In this document: piece after piece, positions 1 through 10,903 of the stretch | Layout: each line of letters opens with the position of its first letter | Position numbering within the stretch: the stretch's first letter is position 1 | NCBI GenBank assembly: GCA_038363925.1 | Contig: JAQQWL010000013.1 | Coordinates: forward strand, 3,038,001-3,102,000 | Direction: 5' to 3' | Length of the DNA: 64,000 nt | Source of the DNA: Apiospora phragmitis | Lineage: Eukaryota; Ascomycota; Sordariomycetes; Amphisphaeriales; Apiosporaceae | Translations under genes and position numbers: made by a program | Notes under the pieces: model-generated | Seen by the model: only the letters and a program-made list of their open reading frames with translations | The model's database searches: none | Told to the model about the DNA's origin: nothing

Positions 1-61
1 CCGCCACGCCGAGCTGGGCCACGGCGATTCCGCTGGCGACGATGCCGAGAGGCTCGGCCAT
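1..61 (-). CDS. N-terminal start of a STAND/ankyrin-type protein (partial)
   Basis: Reading leftward from an ATG at 61-59, about 20 residues begin MAEPLGIVASGIAVAQLGV before the window ends. This start is typical of the fungal N-terminal domain found on many STAND/NLR and ankyrin proteins (MAEPLGI.ASG..). The rest of the gene lies outside the window, so no catalytic or sensor domain can be assigned. The call rests only on this short signature. Confidence 0.5.
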   Translation of the reverse strand, partial: MAEPLGIVASGIAVAQLGVA

Positions 62-956
62 CTTGGACCGGTTTCGCTTTTGGGTCAAAGAGAGAAAGCG
101 GGAGTCCAAGTTGAGAGCCCTATGGAGGTACGGCAACTTCACAAGATGGGTGACACGAGTACGGAAAGTCGTCCGCTAAAAGAAACGACATGATTAAAGA
201 ACGGAAGCACCATTTGGTCCACATTCTCGGAGGGGTGGGGCGGCCCGGTACTTAGGCAGCCAGTCACTGCCACCCACCGAGAATCGTCATGCATATGCCG
301 TGTAACCCCAGGTTGGGTTGACGTGGCTGGGCACATCCTACTCGAAGAAGCAACAGATCTAGCTGCCACTCCAAGCTGCGAGGGATAATTATGTTTTGGT
401 CAAGCTGCAAACCGATGTCGATCACATTGCGGCATCGTCTTTGAGCCATAGCCCCCAAAGGGGCGTACCAGCTTATAGTTCATCACAGCATTAAGCAAAC
501 AAGATAAAATCGACGTTGTTGTGGAAGTGAAGCAGCCTGCGTGCGGGGCAGTGCCATCCTGCTTGGCATTCGGGGGATGCCTGAAGTGTGTTTGGGCACT
601 GCCACCAAGTTGCCAACCAACACAAGCCCGCAGAAAAGGGGCTTGCTGGCCAATGACAGCACTATTAGCCCCGATGATTCAGCCCGCCTTAGTTCTAACT
701 ACAATTTGAACATCTGCCACCGCCCGATAGCGCCGAGGTGCGAGTTACGATCTAGAAGCGATTTCGTATACCGAGTTGATGGAAGAACTGATGTAAACTC
801 CGTGCATAGGCTTAATCAAGCCGTTCCATTTCCCCATGCTGCTATCTCATGCCCCAACTTCGCGTGAGCTCTCATACTCCGGGGGCGACCTCTCCCGATG
901 CTCCAGTGTCTCCGGATACCCTTCATGGTCGGTGAACAAGACCTGGCTCAAAAACA
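62..956. other. Intergenic, no supported gene
   Basis: Upstream region of the STAND-like start at the window edge. Only short overlapping ORFs are present, with no recognisable domain, RNA gene or repeat. Confidence 0.4.
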
Positions 957-1175
957 TCAGTCAGGCGTCATCGCCCGCTGGAAGCCCAATGGCCGAATTG
1001 ATGGATACATAAGTTCCTTGGGATGGTTCTTGTCTCCCTGATTCTTTGCGTCGCTGCTTCCCGCGACGACTTTATCCACGTCGCCTTCGTGCTGGCCCCC
1101 TCGAACTTTCGTATACACGTGGTCGCCTTCCTGGATCAGCTCGCCGTGCTTGTCGTGTACTGTGGAACCGGACAT
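957..1175 (-). CDS. Small DUF2945 / TUDOR-like (hypervirulence-associated type) protein
   Basis: A 72-residue reading frame beginning MSGSTVHDKHGELIQEGD. Its core (EGDHVYTKVRGGQHEGDVDKVV) matches the small TUDOR-like DUF2945 family found in fungi and bacteria, whose usual form is EGD.V..K.RGG.HEGEV.KI followed by KNPPKV. The frame after KNHPKEL does not look like the family. Another frame there gives a HQFGH-like segment, as in the usual QHGH.A tail, so a one-base frame change near 1015 is possible. An upstream in-frame ATG at 1226 would add 17 residues, but the family normally starts close to the MSG. The molecular role of the family is poorly known. Confidence 0.5.
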   Translation of the reverse strand: MSGSTVHDKHGELIQEGDHVYTKVRGGQHEGDVDKVVAGSSDAKNQGDKNHPKELMYPSIRPLGFQRAMTPD

Positions 1176-2435
1176 TGCGATATAGTGATGTATTGTTGAG
1201 GCTTTCAGGATCGGTTTCATGCGCAAGCAGCATTTTTATTCATTTGTACGTCTTCGTGATGTCAGTGCTTGATCAGCACAATATTGGCACTTGACGTCAT
1301 TGATACCAACGGAGTAGTGCTAGCACATGCACCCTGATATCCACAAAGCACACCAACAAGACCATTTGGTACTCTCGCCGTTGCATACTGACGTTTACTT
1401 ACGCTTCCTAGAGAGTAGCTCCTCGAAGAATGCACTTGCAACTGCTGCGTAAACTGCGAACAGCTTGAGGGATCGAGTAACTAGCTTCGGTCGAGTAGAG
1501 TATCTTTTCTGTTGCGAGACAAAACAGAGCCACCACACATAAGCCACGGCTCTTTGCTTCAGTGATATTCCCGGTATTACTAACGTGACTGCAAGAGAGC
1601 AGCCAGGCAAAGGGTGAGCCGTGACGATGTCCACATCCCCGAGACTAGCTGCACAAGACGGTCAATTTGACCTCGGTGCTGGTCTACGAGACGTCGTAAA
1701 AGCGATATGTTACATTCTTAATCCATGGACACTCATCATTCCGATGGATATTCTTGACTTAGAACAAGATGTTGAGTCTGCTGAAGATAGCGAGGTCGAC
1801 CCGGTTCGTACCGGCCTTGGGAAGGGGTGGGAATAAGAGATTGTCTAGGGCGAGTACAAACAAGACGTGTATTCCATATCTGGCCCGGTACAAATATGAT
1901 GGACTGATGCAACATGATCGAGTCAACATGTAGCAGGCGTGGACAGATCTCTAGTCGAGCACGGTGACACAGGTGTTTTTGGATCACTTAATATGGTACT
2001 GAATCCCTCAAACAGCGGCCCATCGTCCATTCCTTCCCTTCTTGTAAAGCCGCTCCGTACTAGAATGGGCGGAATCCTCGAAAACATCAATTCTCCTGCA
2101 TGTGATAACACGAATACGAGAAAGAGGCCTAGTGAGCGTTCAAGTTGTTTCATTGTCTCTCAAGTCACTCTTCTGTTGAGTCGAGCCGCGTGATGCATAT
2201 ATCGATATCTATATAGTCACCTGAGAGATAGCCCCCTAGTCGCTGCCATCGCTCACCTCAGCTCGCCTAGCTTTCGGTGGCCAAGGTTTTCCCTAAGCCA
2301 TTCAGATAATGCCATGTCACTACTATTAAACTTTCCTGCCTGTGCCATCCAATCCTTGACCCTATACGGAGAGTCGGGGAAAAACTGCGGATATCGGATG
2401 GGACCTATACCGCGCGGAGAGGAGACGGTTGGTTA
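1176..2435. other. Unassigned intergenic stretch
   Basis: Several ORFs of 60-84 codons overlap on both strands, including 1621-1836 (+) and 1395-1634 (-). None has a recognisable domain or convincing splice context. An AT-rich stretch near 2195-2215 could be promoter or spacer. No real gene is supported. Confidence 0.3.
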
Positions 2436-2439
2436 GCGT

Positions 2440-2704
2440 CTTGTCGCACGTAAAGAATCTAATTGCTCCACATACCAGAGATATTGTAAACAGCACGCCG
2501 TGTGCCTTCATACACCGCAATCCACGCCCCAGGCCCGTTCGGCACAGTCGCGTCCGTCACGGCGTCCGCCCCATGGCGTCGCCCACGCCGAACGGGCTCA
2601 TCGGGTGGGCGTTGCTGTGACTGTCGTTGAAGACCTGTGTGATGTCGCGGCCGCCGTAGCGGGCTAGGAGGGAATAAGCGGCGGGGTGGTGTTCGAGGTA
2701 GCCT
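2440..2704 (-). pseudogene. Cytochrome b5-like heme-binding domain fragment
   Basis: On the minus strand, after a plausible intron end (branch-like ACTAAC, then TTAG at about 2705), the frame reads GYLEHHPAAYSLLARYGGRD followed by ITQVFNDSHS. This matches the cytochrome b5 fold around its first heme-ligand histidine (HPGG...L..YAG.DAT..F...HS), but with HPAA replacing the usual HPGG. The frame meets a stop soon after GVGDAMG. One extra base in the C4 run at 2569-2572 would carry it into ADAVTDATVPNGPGAWIAVY, which resembles the start of another b5-type repeat. No upstream exon or start was identified, so it is listed as a fragment. Confidence 0.4.
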
Positions 2705-3000
2705 AAGTACGAGAGGGGGTTAGTATACCCCGATACGGGGACCGTAACAGATGCGGGCTGGGGGTGGGGTGAATAATGAAGCGCCAGACAGACCTTATAT
2801 ATCGTAGATTCTGTTATTGTAAGCTACATAAACACCTGTACCGGGTTCCGAAGAACGGAAATGTCAATACTGAAATCAGAAGGCCAAGGATAACCTGGTA
2901 ATAGGTTTCCAACTCACCCGTATCTGGAGTATCGTAGTGCGCGAGCTCCTTCTCTGTTAAAACAAGACTTTCTGTCTGGGGGAATTCCATAATGTTGTCG

Positions 3001-3736
3001 TCATCTGGCTTTACAAACGCACACTGGTAGGGCCCTAGTGACGCCATGAGTTCGGGGGTAAGCAAGCTGGCATCCATCTCTATCGAACCCGACGTATTTG
3101 TAATACAGAAGAAGGTTCTTGAATATGGCATGCGCAAGCTCGTGCAGAATGGTGGTGGCCAAGGAGAAGCGCGCCAGCGATGCGTCGGCCGGCTCGGGGT
3201 TCCTTTCCACCAGCAGGCGCATGTCGGCCTAGAAAGTCTCGTGAGCATTTGAGACTATTAACGGATATTGACGGTGGAGACTTGGGTATAGGTAATAATT
3301 AAGGCGTCAAGCCAAATCATAGTGCGTTCTATACCCTCCTCTTCCTCATCAACAAGTTGGGCAACGAAATTAGCTATGCCGCGCGGGTAAGACTTGAGAG
3401 ATATCATACGAATCCTCCCAGATTCGTTCATCTACGTAGGCCCGTTTAGTCAGCAAGCATCTCAAGCAACTTTGAAGGAATCAGGGCAAACCGACCGCGA
3501 AATCCGAAGATAAGATCTTCTGTAAATTCGAGAAGACGTTCTTGGGCTTGGTGAAAATAGTCCTGTCGACGGGGCATTTCGGCAGGGCTACGATACTTGA
3601 TAACGTAGATGGGATCTTTCGTTCGAGGGTCGTCGGGGCTTTCCTCCAGCGGCACTGGCGCACCGTCAGAGTAGAGAACGTCTCCAAATAGCAAGGCGTC
3701 TAGCCTATACTGCTTATCAGCACCAAATATAAACAT
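3001..3736 (-). pseudogene. Degraded zincin-type metallopeptidase-like gene
   Basis: Two minus-strand pieces are adjacent. The frame ending at 3446 starts MFIFGADKQYRLDALLFGD and ends with a stop after PSKLLEMLAD. The frame around 3222-3110 contains LATTILHELAHAIFKN, a clear HExxH zincin signature within hydrophobic residues. About 190 bp between them has no continuous frame that joins them cleanly, and the frame downstream of HELAHAI does not follow any family pattern I recognise. It may be a secreted-type or unnamed fungal metallopeptidase domain that has lost its continuity. The stretch 2814-3000 contains an open frame (..VLTEKELAHYDTPDTGELETYY) that may be a downstream exon. Confidence 0.35.
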
Positions 3737-3740
3737 AAGA

Positions 3741-5315
3741 TGGAATGGGGAGCTCCTTACCAGGGGTCCCTCTCTTCCATGAGCTTGTTCAGGGTCCTAT
3801 TGCAGAACTCCAGGACCCAAGTATTCGTTCAACGGGCCGAGCTGGTATGAATAGATCCCTCCGAGATCGCGCTGACGCCACAAGTTAGAACTACGGCCGA
3901 ACCCAAAAGGCGAAGACTACTTATTACGGACTGGAGGAGGGATGGCTTACAAGCTGCGATTGCCTACTGTAAAGAAGCTTATCGAGGTTCATTTCTCCTA
4001 CCTCTTGTCTCGGCAGATCATTATAGAAAACCGGATGGAGATGGGGAAATACCGGGCTCAACAGGGAGTGTTAATCGCCATCCCCTAGATCGCCCGTGAA
4101 TGAAGCTCCGTACTCTCTCGCCCAGGGAGACAAGGGCCTTGCCGGCGTTCCGCCCTGAACAGACATCGTGTTTAGCGACGAAGAAAATTGCGACCCCGAC
4201 GTAAAGGCATTGTATCGAACCAATTGTCATGGCCTAGTGGGGGAAAAGGGTTAGGGACTGCGGTAAGGAAACACTTGATTAAACAAAGGGATAGGCATTT
4301 CTTTACGAAAGTGGATTATGGATGACAACAGAGAATGTCTTTGTTCTCAACTGAGGGTTGCATGAATCGGCAGGTATTTCGAATCTGGACAAGGCATTGA
4401 TTATAGAACCAGCAGGCCCCTTAGCGATGGTATGTATACATGGGATGATGATTATCGCGATTGCTGTTCTTCTGGCAGACAATGAGGGCGCGCGACGAGA
4501 AATGCTGCTACTTCTTGATGGACTCGCCGGTGATAATTATCAGGAAGTGGGCGTCCTCTGTTAGGGGCTTTGGCGGCCAGGATCAACGACACGAGGAAGA
4601 GCAGCCAGAAAAACTCGAGTGGCTATGGCACCAATGGCTATTCTGTATCTCCCTGCATGTACCGTACTTCCGACCAGGACAGGACCCTGATAACGCCATC
4701 ATCTTCACTCTAGGACCCTATTCCAACCATGATCACATCATCTCCTTGGAAGGTCCTCCTAGACCTTGCTTTGCAGTAACCTGGGAATTGGCATAGTGCA
4801 AAGTCAACAACATAGATAACATCAGAGCAGATATATGTGCACTGATTGGACCAAAAAGCACCCAAGGGCGGCCTGAGAGGATATGAGAAAAGGCCAAAGC
4901 AGTGTCTCTTCATAAGGATGTTGAGACCCAAGCCTTCCAGGACTCCCACCCAATTGTTGAAGAGTTGATAAGCGTTCCCGTCCGGCTCCATGCCTTCTGC
5001 CATAGCTTCGAGACCATATAGGCCATCCTTGTTCAGCGGAGCCCTTCTCAAGGCGTTTGCTTTAGAACAACACTCCGATGTGTACCTAAATGGGAAGCAT
5101 ATGTAACTATATATGCATACATGAATGCAATCGGAGCCTGGAAAGAGGGCCATTTCTATTTCGGATGGAGAGGCGACGAAGTCTGGTCAAGGTGGTTAGG
5201 ATATGTAATATCAGTGAATCACTCCAAGTTGTAATCAGAATGGGACAACCGACAGAACATGCTTTCTTGGTATCTATGAATTTTTCGCGCTGTATCAAAC
5301 CATGCTCTTCACTAA
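3741..5315. other. Intergenic with unassigned ORFs
   Basis: No gene is supported. A minus-strand frame at about 4860-5070 (containing APLNKDGLYGLEAMAEGMEP) reads like real protein but matches no family I recognise and has no visible exon partners. It could be a gene remnant. Confidence 0.3.
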
Positions 5316-6723
5316 TTAGATCTGGAAGTCCTTGTAGGACCACTTCTCGGTCGCCTTCATCCTGGCCTGCTTCTTGAAGGGGATCTTCCGGCGGGCCTCG
5401 AGCTTGCCGCGGAGGATCAGACTGCGGTATCTGTCCTTGAGCGGGTTGCCCTCGGGCTTGAGCCGGCGCAGCGACTCCTCCAGCTCGTCGGGCAACACCA
5501 GCTCGAGGTCCTTTTCGGGCACCTTGTACTTGCCGAGCTGTCTCCTCCGCACGACATCGTCCGTCTGCTCCATGCCCGAATCCGACTCTCCTTGGCCGGC
5601 CTGGGCTTGTATCAGGGCCATCGACTGATCCCTTTCGCGTGCTTCCTGCGCCAGCTTCTTGATCTCCTCGAGCTGTGCCTTTCTCACTTTGGTCTTGGCT
5701 TCGTGCTTCAACCGGCGCTCTTCCTCCTTGCGCCGCTTGATCCTGTTTCTTTGTTGCTGGTTCTTCCGCTCGGGCCGCTTCTTGGAGGCAGCGAGCTGCT
5801 CGCCACCGCTCTGGAAACCATCCCACTCCGAGTCCTCCTCCCATTCGGAGAGCTGTGCGCGGGCCTCGGCCGCCTCTGCCTCGGCGGCTGACCGGGCTGC
5901 AGCCTCCTTCTTAAGGCGGTCTGCCTCCTCTTCGGCCAGTCGCTTCTTCTCGGCCGCGAGGGCCTTCTCGGACTCCTCCGCCAGCCGGGCTTCGTACTCG
6001 GGGAACGAGGGGTTGTAGCTGAAGGCGCCGGTCGGTTTCACCACGGCCGGGACGCGCTTCCCGCTGGCGGCGAGCGAAATGGGCGCCTGCGTGATGGTCT
6101 TGGGCGCCTTCTTCTTCTCAATCCGGACATCGGGCACCGCCATCGGCTCCTCGATCTGCTGCAGCAGCAGCTGCTTCTCGGCCGGGGCGGGCGTGGCCCA
6201 CGGGTCGTAGGCGTCCTCGGTGACCTCGAGGGTCAGCTCGTGGTGGCCGTCGGCGACCTTGCGCAGGCGCGTCAGCTCCTTGTGTGTAACGTAGTTGGTG
6301 CGCAGGCGCTTGGCGGGGACCAGGCCGTCGGTCGTCTTGGAGCTCGGGCGCTTGCGGGAGTCGACGGCGGGGACGACGGAGCGGGCGGTGAGGATCTCTT
6401 CCGATTTGAGGGGCTTCGAAGTGTGCCTGGGGAATCTCTTGGGAATGGAGGCATCGCCGACCGTATCGAGGGTGAAAAGCTCCTCGGATGGCTTTTCATT
6501 CACGAGGCCGCTGCAAATTGGTCAGTGTTTGGAACCTTTTCGGGCAATTGCGATTTTGGCTGGCTGCTTACCCTTTGATGATGGCCTCGTTCAGCTCTTC
6601 CAGACCGTCCTGGACTTCGGTCACATCCACGTTCTTGCGCCAAGCCTTCTTGCCCTTCCTCGAGGGCTGCTTGTATGTGGCCGGGGCGTCGGCCGAGCCC
6701 GTTGGGGCTTTTAAGACGGGCAT
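5316..6723 (-). CDS. NOP53: Nop53 (GLTSCR2/PICT-1 family) 60S ribosome biogenesis protein
   Basis: Two exons encode about 448 residues: 6723-6572 and 6510-5316, joined across a 61-nt intron (donor GTAAGC, acceptor TTTGCAG) that keeps frame as KGGLVNEKP. The N-terminus (MPVLKAPTGSADAPATYKQP then SRKGKKAWRKNVDV) is the conserved SR.GKKAWRKN.D signature of Nop53. The middle is a long Ala/Glu/Lys/Arg coiled-coil rich stretch. The C-terminus (VLPDELEESLRRLKPEGN, then LKDRYRSLILRGKLEARR) is the family's most conserved block. In yeast, Nop53 acts in the nucleolus on pre-60S particles, recruiting the exosome helicase Mtr4 for 5.8S 3'-end maturation; the role here is by homology. The gene reads intact. 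A divergent start with about 1.3 kb of upstream DNA separates it from the Ypt6 gene. Confidence 0.93.
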
Positions 6724-8050
6724 GATCGGATCAAGGTGATACTACAATATCAACGTTCCGAGCTTTGAACTGGCGCAATTGTCTGGTTCCCAAACTCGCT
6801 GCAAATGGCGGGGGGACTGGAATGGGATTGCTGAGGTAGCCGCAAAATTTCCCCAATTGGCCCTGACACTTTTGCTGGAAAAGTTCAGATAAGCAAGCAC
6901 GCGCGATAAAACCTGATAAAAACTCTTATCGGGCTGGGCCAGCCACAAAAGGCGGATATGCCAGCACGCCACCCACTGAAAGCTACAGGGGTTTACAGTG
7001 GCCCAATTGCTGGAAATCCCAGCAATTCAGTCTGTCAGTGGTTGTGGGGGGTCTCTAATAAGTCTCTTATTGCGGCACTGGGCCCCGTCTAGTTGCATGT
7101 CAACTATTGACTCTATTGACACCGAAAGAGAGAAAGGTGAAGGGAATCTGGAACTGATGACAGGTGACGACAGGTCGGGAAGAAAAAAGTGCCAAGGCCA
7201 GCTTACCTCTTACAGCAGCATCGAAGGAGTTCAAGGCGCAGGCAGACAGACCTGCAGTACGGTGAGCCTCAGCTGCAGCCGTGCAGGCAACATGCACACT
7301 GAATGTGTAGTAGCAGACTTCAGATAATTGCTGGGAACAGCGGTCCTTGCTCTCCCTCCCGAGTACGGTACGGTACGGGTACGCACGCCTCTTCTTCTAC
7401 CGCATTGAGACAGCTCCGAATTGATTTCTCGGATCGATGATCAAATATTTTTCTGTTCGCATCCATGCAGACGACTTGGCTCCAGGAGTTTCTTCATCAC
7501 TTGCTGTACACATACATCATAGCTGCACCGTAGCAATACTGTATCCATTCAACTACTACTCTTGATTCTTTTTGCTTTGCGCTACAGTAATTGATCTGTC
7601 TGTTCAAATCCCACGGCCTTCTTTTGGCTTTACTTGCTCCCTTGATCGCCGGTAGTAGTGCCCGCTCCATCCCGCCCGCCTTTCATTGGAAAAAAAATAA
7701 AGACCTCCTCTCTGTTCATCTGCCACGCCCAAAGATCCACTCGACCCGAGAGACGAAAAGAAAGGGACCCCTTTCTTCCTGCATCCGACCATTCTCCATT
7801 ATTTCCACCGCTCCGTTTCTAGTCGACACTCCATCTAGCCTGATTGGCGGGGACTTGTCAATAATCGTCGAAAGCGCGCCTATCTATCTGCCGACCGACT
7901 CATCGTACAAACCGCCCGATATATACACCACATCCAGACCGTCGAACCGGTGAACCAGCAGCTCTAGCATATCTGCATTTCTTCAACAACATCACCACCA
8001 ACTGCAAACCGCTGCTCCCACGCGAGATCTTACTACCACAAACCGTCAAC
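6724..8050. promoter_or_regulatory. Divergent upstream region between NOP53 and YPT6
   Basis: About 1.3 kb separates the two divergent ATGs. It holds a pyrimidine-rich stretch before 8050 and an A-rich run at 7690-7700, consistent with a YPT6 leader. A short repeated TACGG motif lies at 7364-7382. No ORF has a recognisable domain. No specific factor site can be claimed. Confidence 0.4.
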
Positions 8051-9115
<1,065 letters not shown>

Positions 9116-9873
9116 ATTCTGGCTTCACACCCATTCTTGCTACAACCAAGCACCAATACCCCCCCGGCCGACCTCCCGATTATGGACGAGGGAGGACTAC
9201 ACAGCCTAGGGGATATAATCAAGAGGGAGATCCAGCCACCCTAGCGCAAGAAAGAAACATCAGCGGGTTGCATTTTCCGCAACAAATACAGACCACCTAC
9301 CTACCCCCCAACGGTGTATAATAAAGAAGGGTAGCCAGAACGCATCATCCCCCCACTGGCTGGCTGGCTTCCCTCGCAGCGCAAAGAAAGAGTTCAACGT
9401 TTTTTCACGAGATCAAGGCAGAGACGCGCCCAAAGTAGTATCCAGCATGACGAGCGAAAGAGAGCAAGAGAAGCAATGGCAACTACGCAAATGTTACCCG
9501 ATATGACCTTTTAGTATATGTAATAATGTTTCTTCAAATCATCCTTCGCGTCGGTTGATGCAACCTTTTTTGACATCGCCGTTTCCCAAGCCTATGTTGT
9601 TCATTTCCGTAATACACCACGATGGAACTCGAACCAGGTAGAGGGAATTGCGAGCCAAACTCCTTTCTATCAAGCTGCCTCATCAACTGCCTGCAATCAA
9701 ACCGGATCCCCGTAGTTCCAGAGCTCATCACTCCTGCCTCTGCTCATAACAGAATGCCGGACCGTATCTTTTCTTTTGCCATTGTTTCCCCTTCGCCCTT
9801 GTCCTTTCTTCCATCAAGCATTTGTCTTCCTCGTTATCATCCCTCCTCTCTCTCTCCCTCCCTCTCTATCTCT
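9116..9873. other. Convergent 3' intergenic region
   Basis: Spacer between the 3' ends of YPT6 (+) and the isomerase gene (-), probably holding both 3'UTRs. A CT-rich microsatellite (TCTCTCTCTCCCTCCCTCTC) lies at about 9846-9868. A possible polyadenylation-like AATAAAG occurs at about 9321. No gene is seen. Confidence 0.5.
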
Positions 9874-10903
9874 TCAGTGTCGTTCTTTAGACTCGAGCGT
9901 CTGGACGGAGCCGTCCTGCATACCGAAGTACACCATGACGGGCTTCTCGCCGCCGTCCTTGTTGTGGTCCTTGGCCTCGGGCCCCGTGGGCCCGCTGAAG
10001 AGGCCGATCTCGAGCACGCCCTTGATCTCGCCGATGCGGCGGGCCAGCGACTCGACCGTGTACAGGCCCTTGCTCGGGTCCTCGCGCTCGCGCTCGCTAT
10101 TGAGCAGTAGCGGCGGGAAGGGTGCGTCGATGACGTGCATGTAGTTGTCCGTCACGATGGGGCCGGCTTTCCCCGGCAGGCCGGAGCGCACGTACGGCTT
10201 GCGGGAGCCCAGCTCGATCAGCTTGCGGCGGACGTACTCGGTCAGGGAGGGGTGCACTTCGATCGGAATGCCGGGCCAGCCCGTCAGCAGGTTGGGGACC
10301 TTTTTGCGGTAGTCTATTGAGCAGCCCCAATTGCATTAGTTTTCTTTTCCTCTCTCTTTGTCTCTCGTTCTAGGCTTTGTTCTACATCGTAAAATGTAGA
10401 AAGTAAGCAAGTAGGGAGGAGCGTCAAGGGGGGAAAAAAAACGTACCGGCAACGCAGATGAAGCGCTGGCTCATGACGGCGACGATCTTCTCCTGAAAGT
10501 GGCACGCGCCGCCGCCCTTGATGCAGTTTAGCTCCGGGTCGACCTCGTCGGCGCCGTCGAAGCAGACGTCAAGGTACTGCTGGCCCGGCACGTACTCCTT
10601 CTCGAGCACGAGGGTCTCGATGGTGAGGAGGGGCAGCTTGGCGTCCAAAATCAGGTCGCGCGACTGGCTGCCCGTGGGCACGAACTTCATGCGCGAGGTC
10701 GTGTCTTTCGCCATGGCCGCGATGGTCTCGACCACGTACTTGATCGTCGAGCCGGAGCCGATGCCGATGTGCGTGTAGTCGCTCTTGAGGTGGTCGCGCA
10801 CCGCGTGCTGCGCCGCCGCGCGCTTGGCCGACTCGACCAGGTCGCCGGCCATGGTGACGGGCGGCGGGGGCGGGGGCTCCATAACGGTGTTCTTGGTCGA
10901 CAT
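9874..10903 (-). CDS. RKI1: Ribose-5-phosphate isomerase A (Rki1)
   Basis: Two exons, 10903-10447 and 10313-9874, give 298 residues. The 133-nt intron (donor GTACGT, acceptor CAATAG) splits an Asp codon. Family blocks are present: GIGSGSTIKYVVE (phosphate/substrate loop), PTGSQSRDLIL, DVCFDGADEVD with the catalytic Asp region, KGGGACHFQEKIVA, and IVTDNYMHVIDAPF in the second half. The enzyme interconverts ribose-5-phosphate and ribulose-5-phosphate in the non-oxidative pentose phosphate pathway, in the cytosol. The N-terminal extension (MSTKNTVMEPPPPPPVTMAG) carries a Pro run; an internal Met at that point (MAGDLVES) could be the start used instead. The gene is intact. Confidence 0.96.

Noticed and set aside
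5592..6018. Plus-strand ORFs over the NOP53 gene
   Set aside because: Shadow frames opposite a Glu/Lys/Ala-rich coiled coil; composition is Ser/Leu-rich and has no family match.
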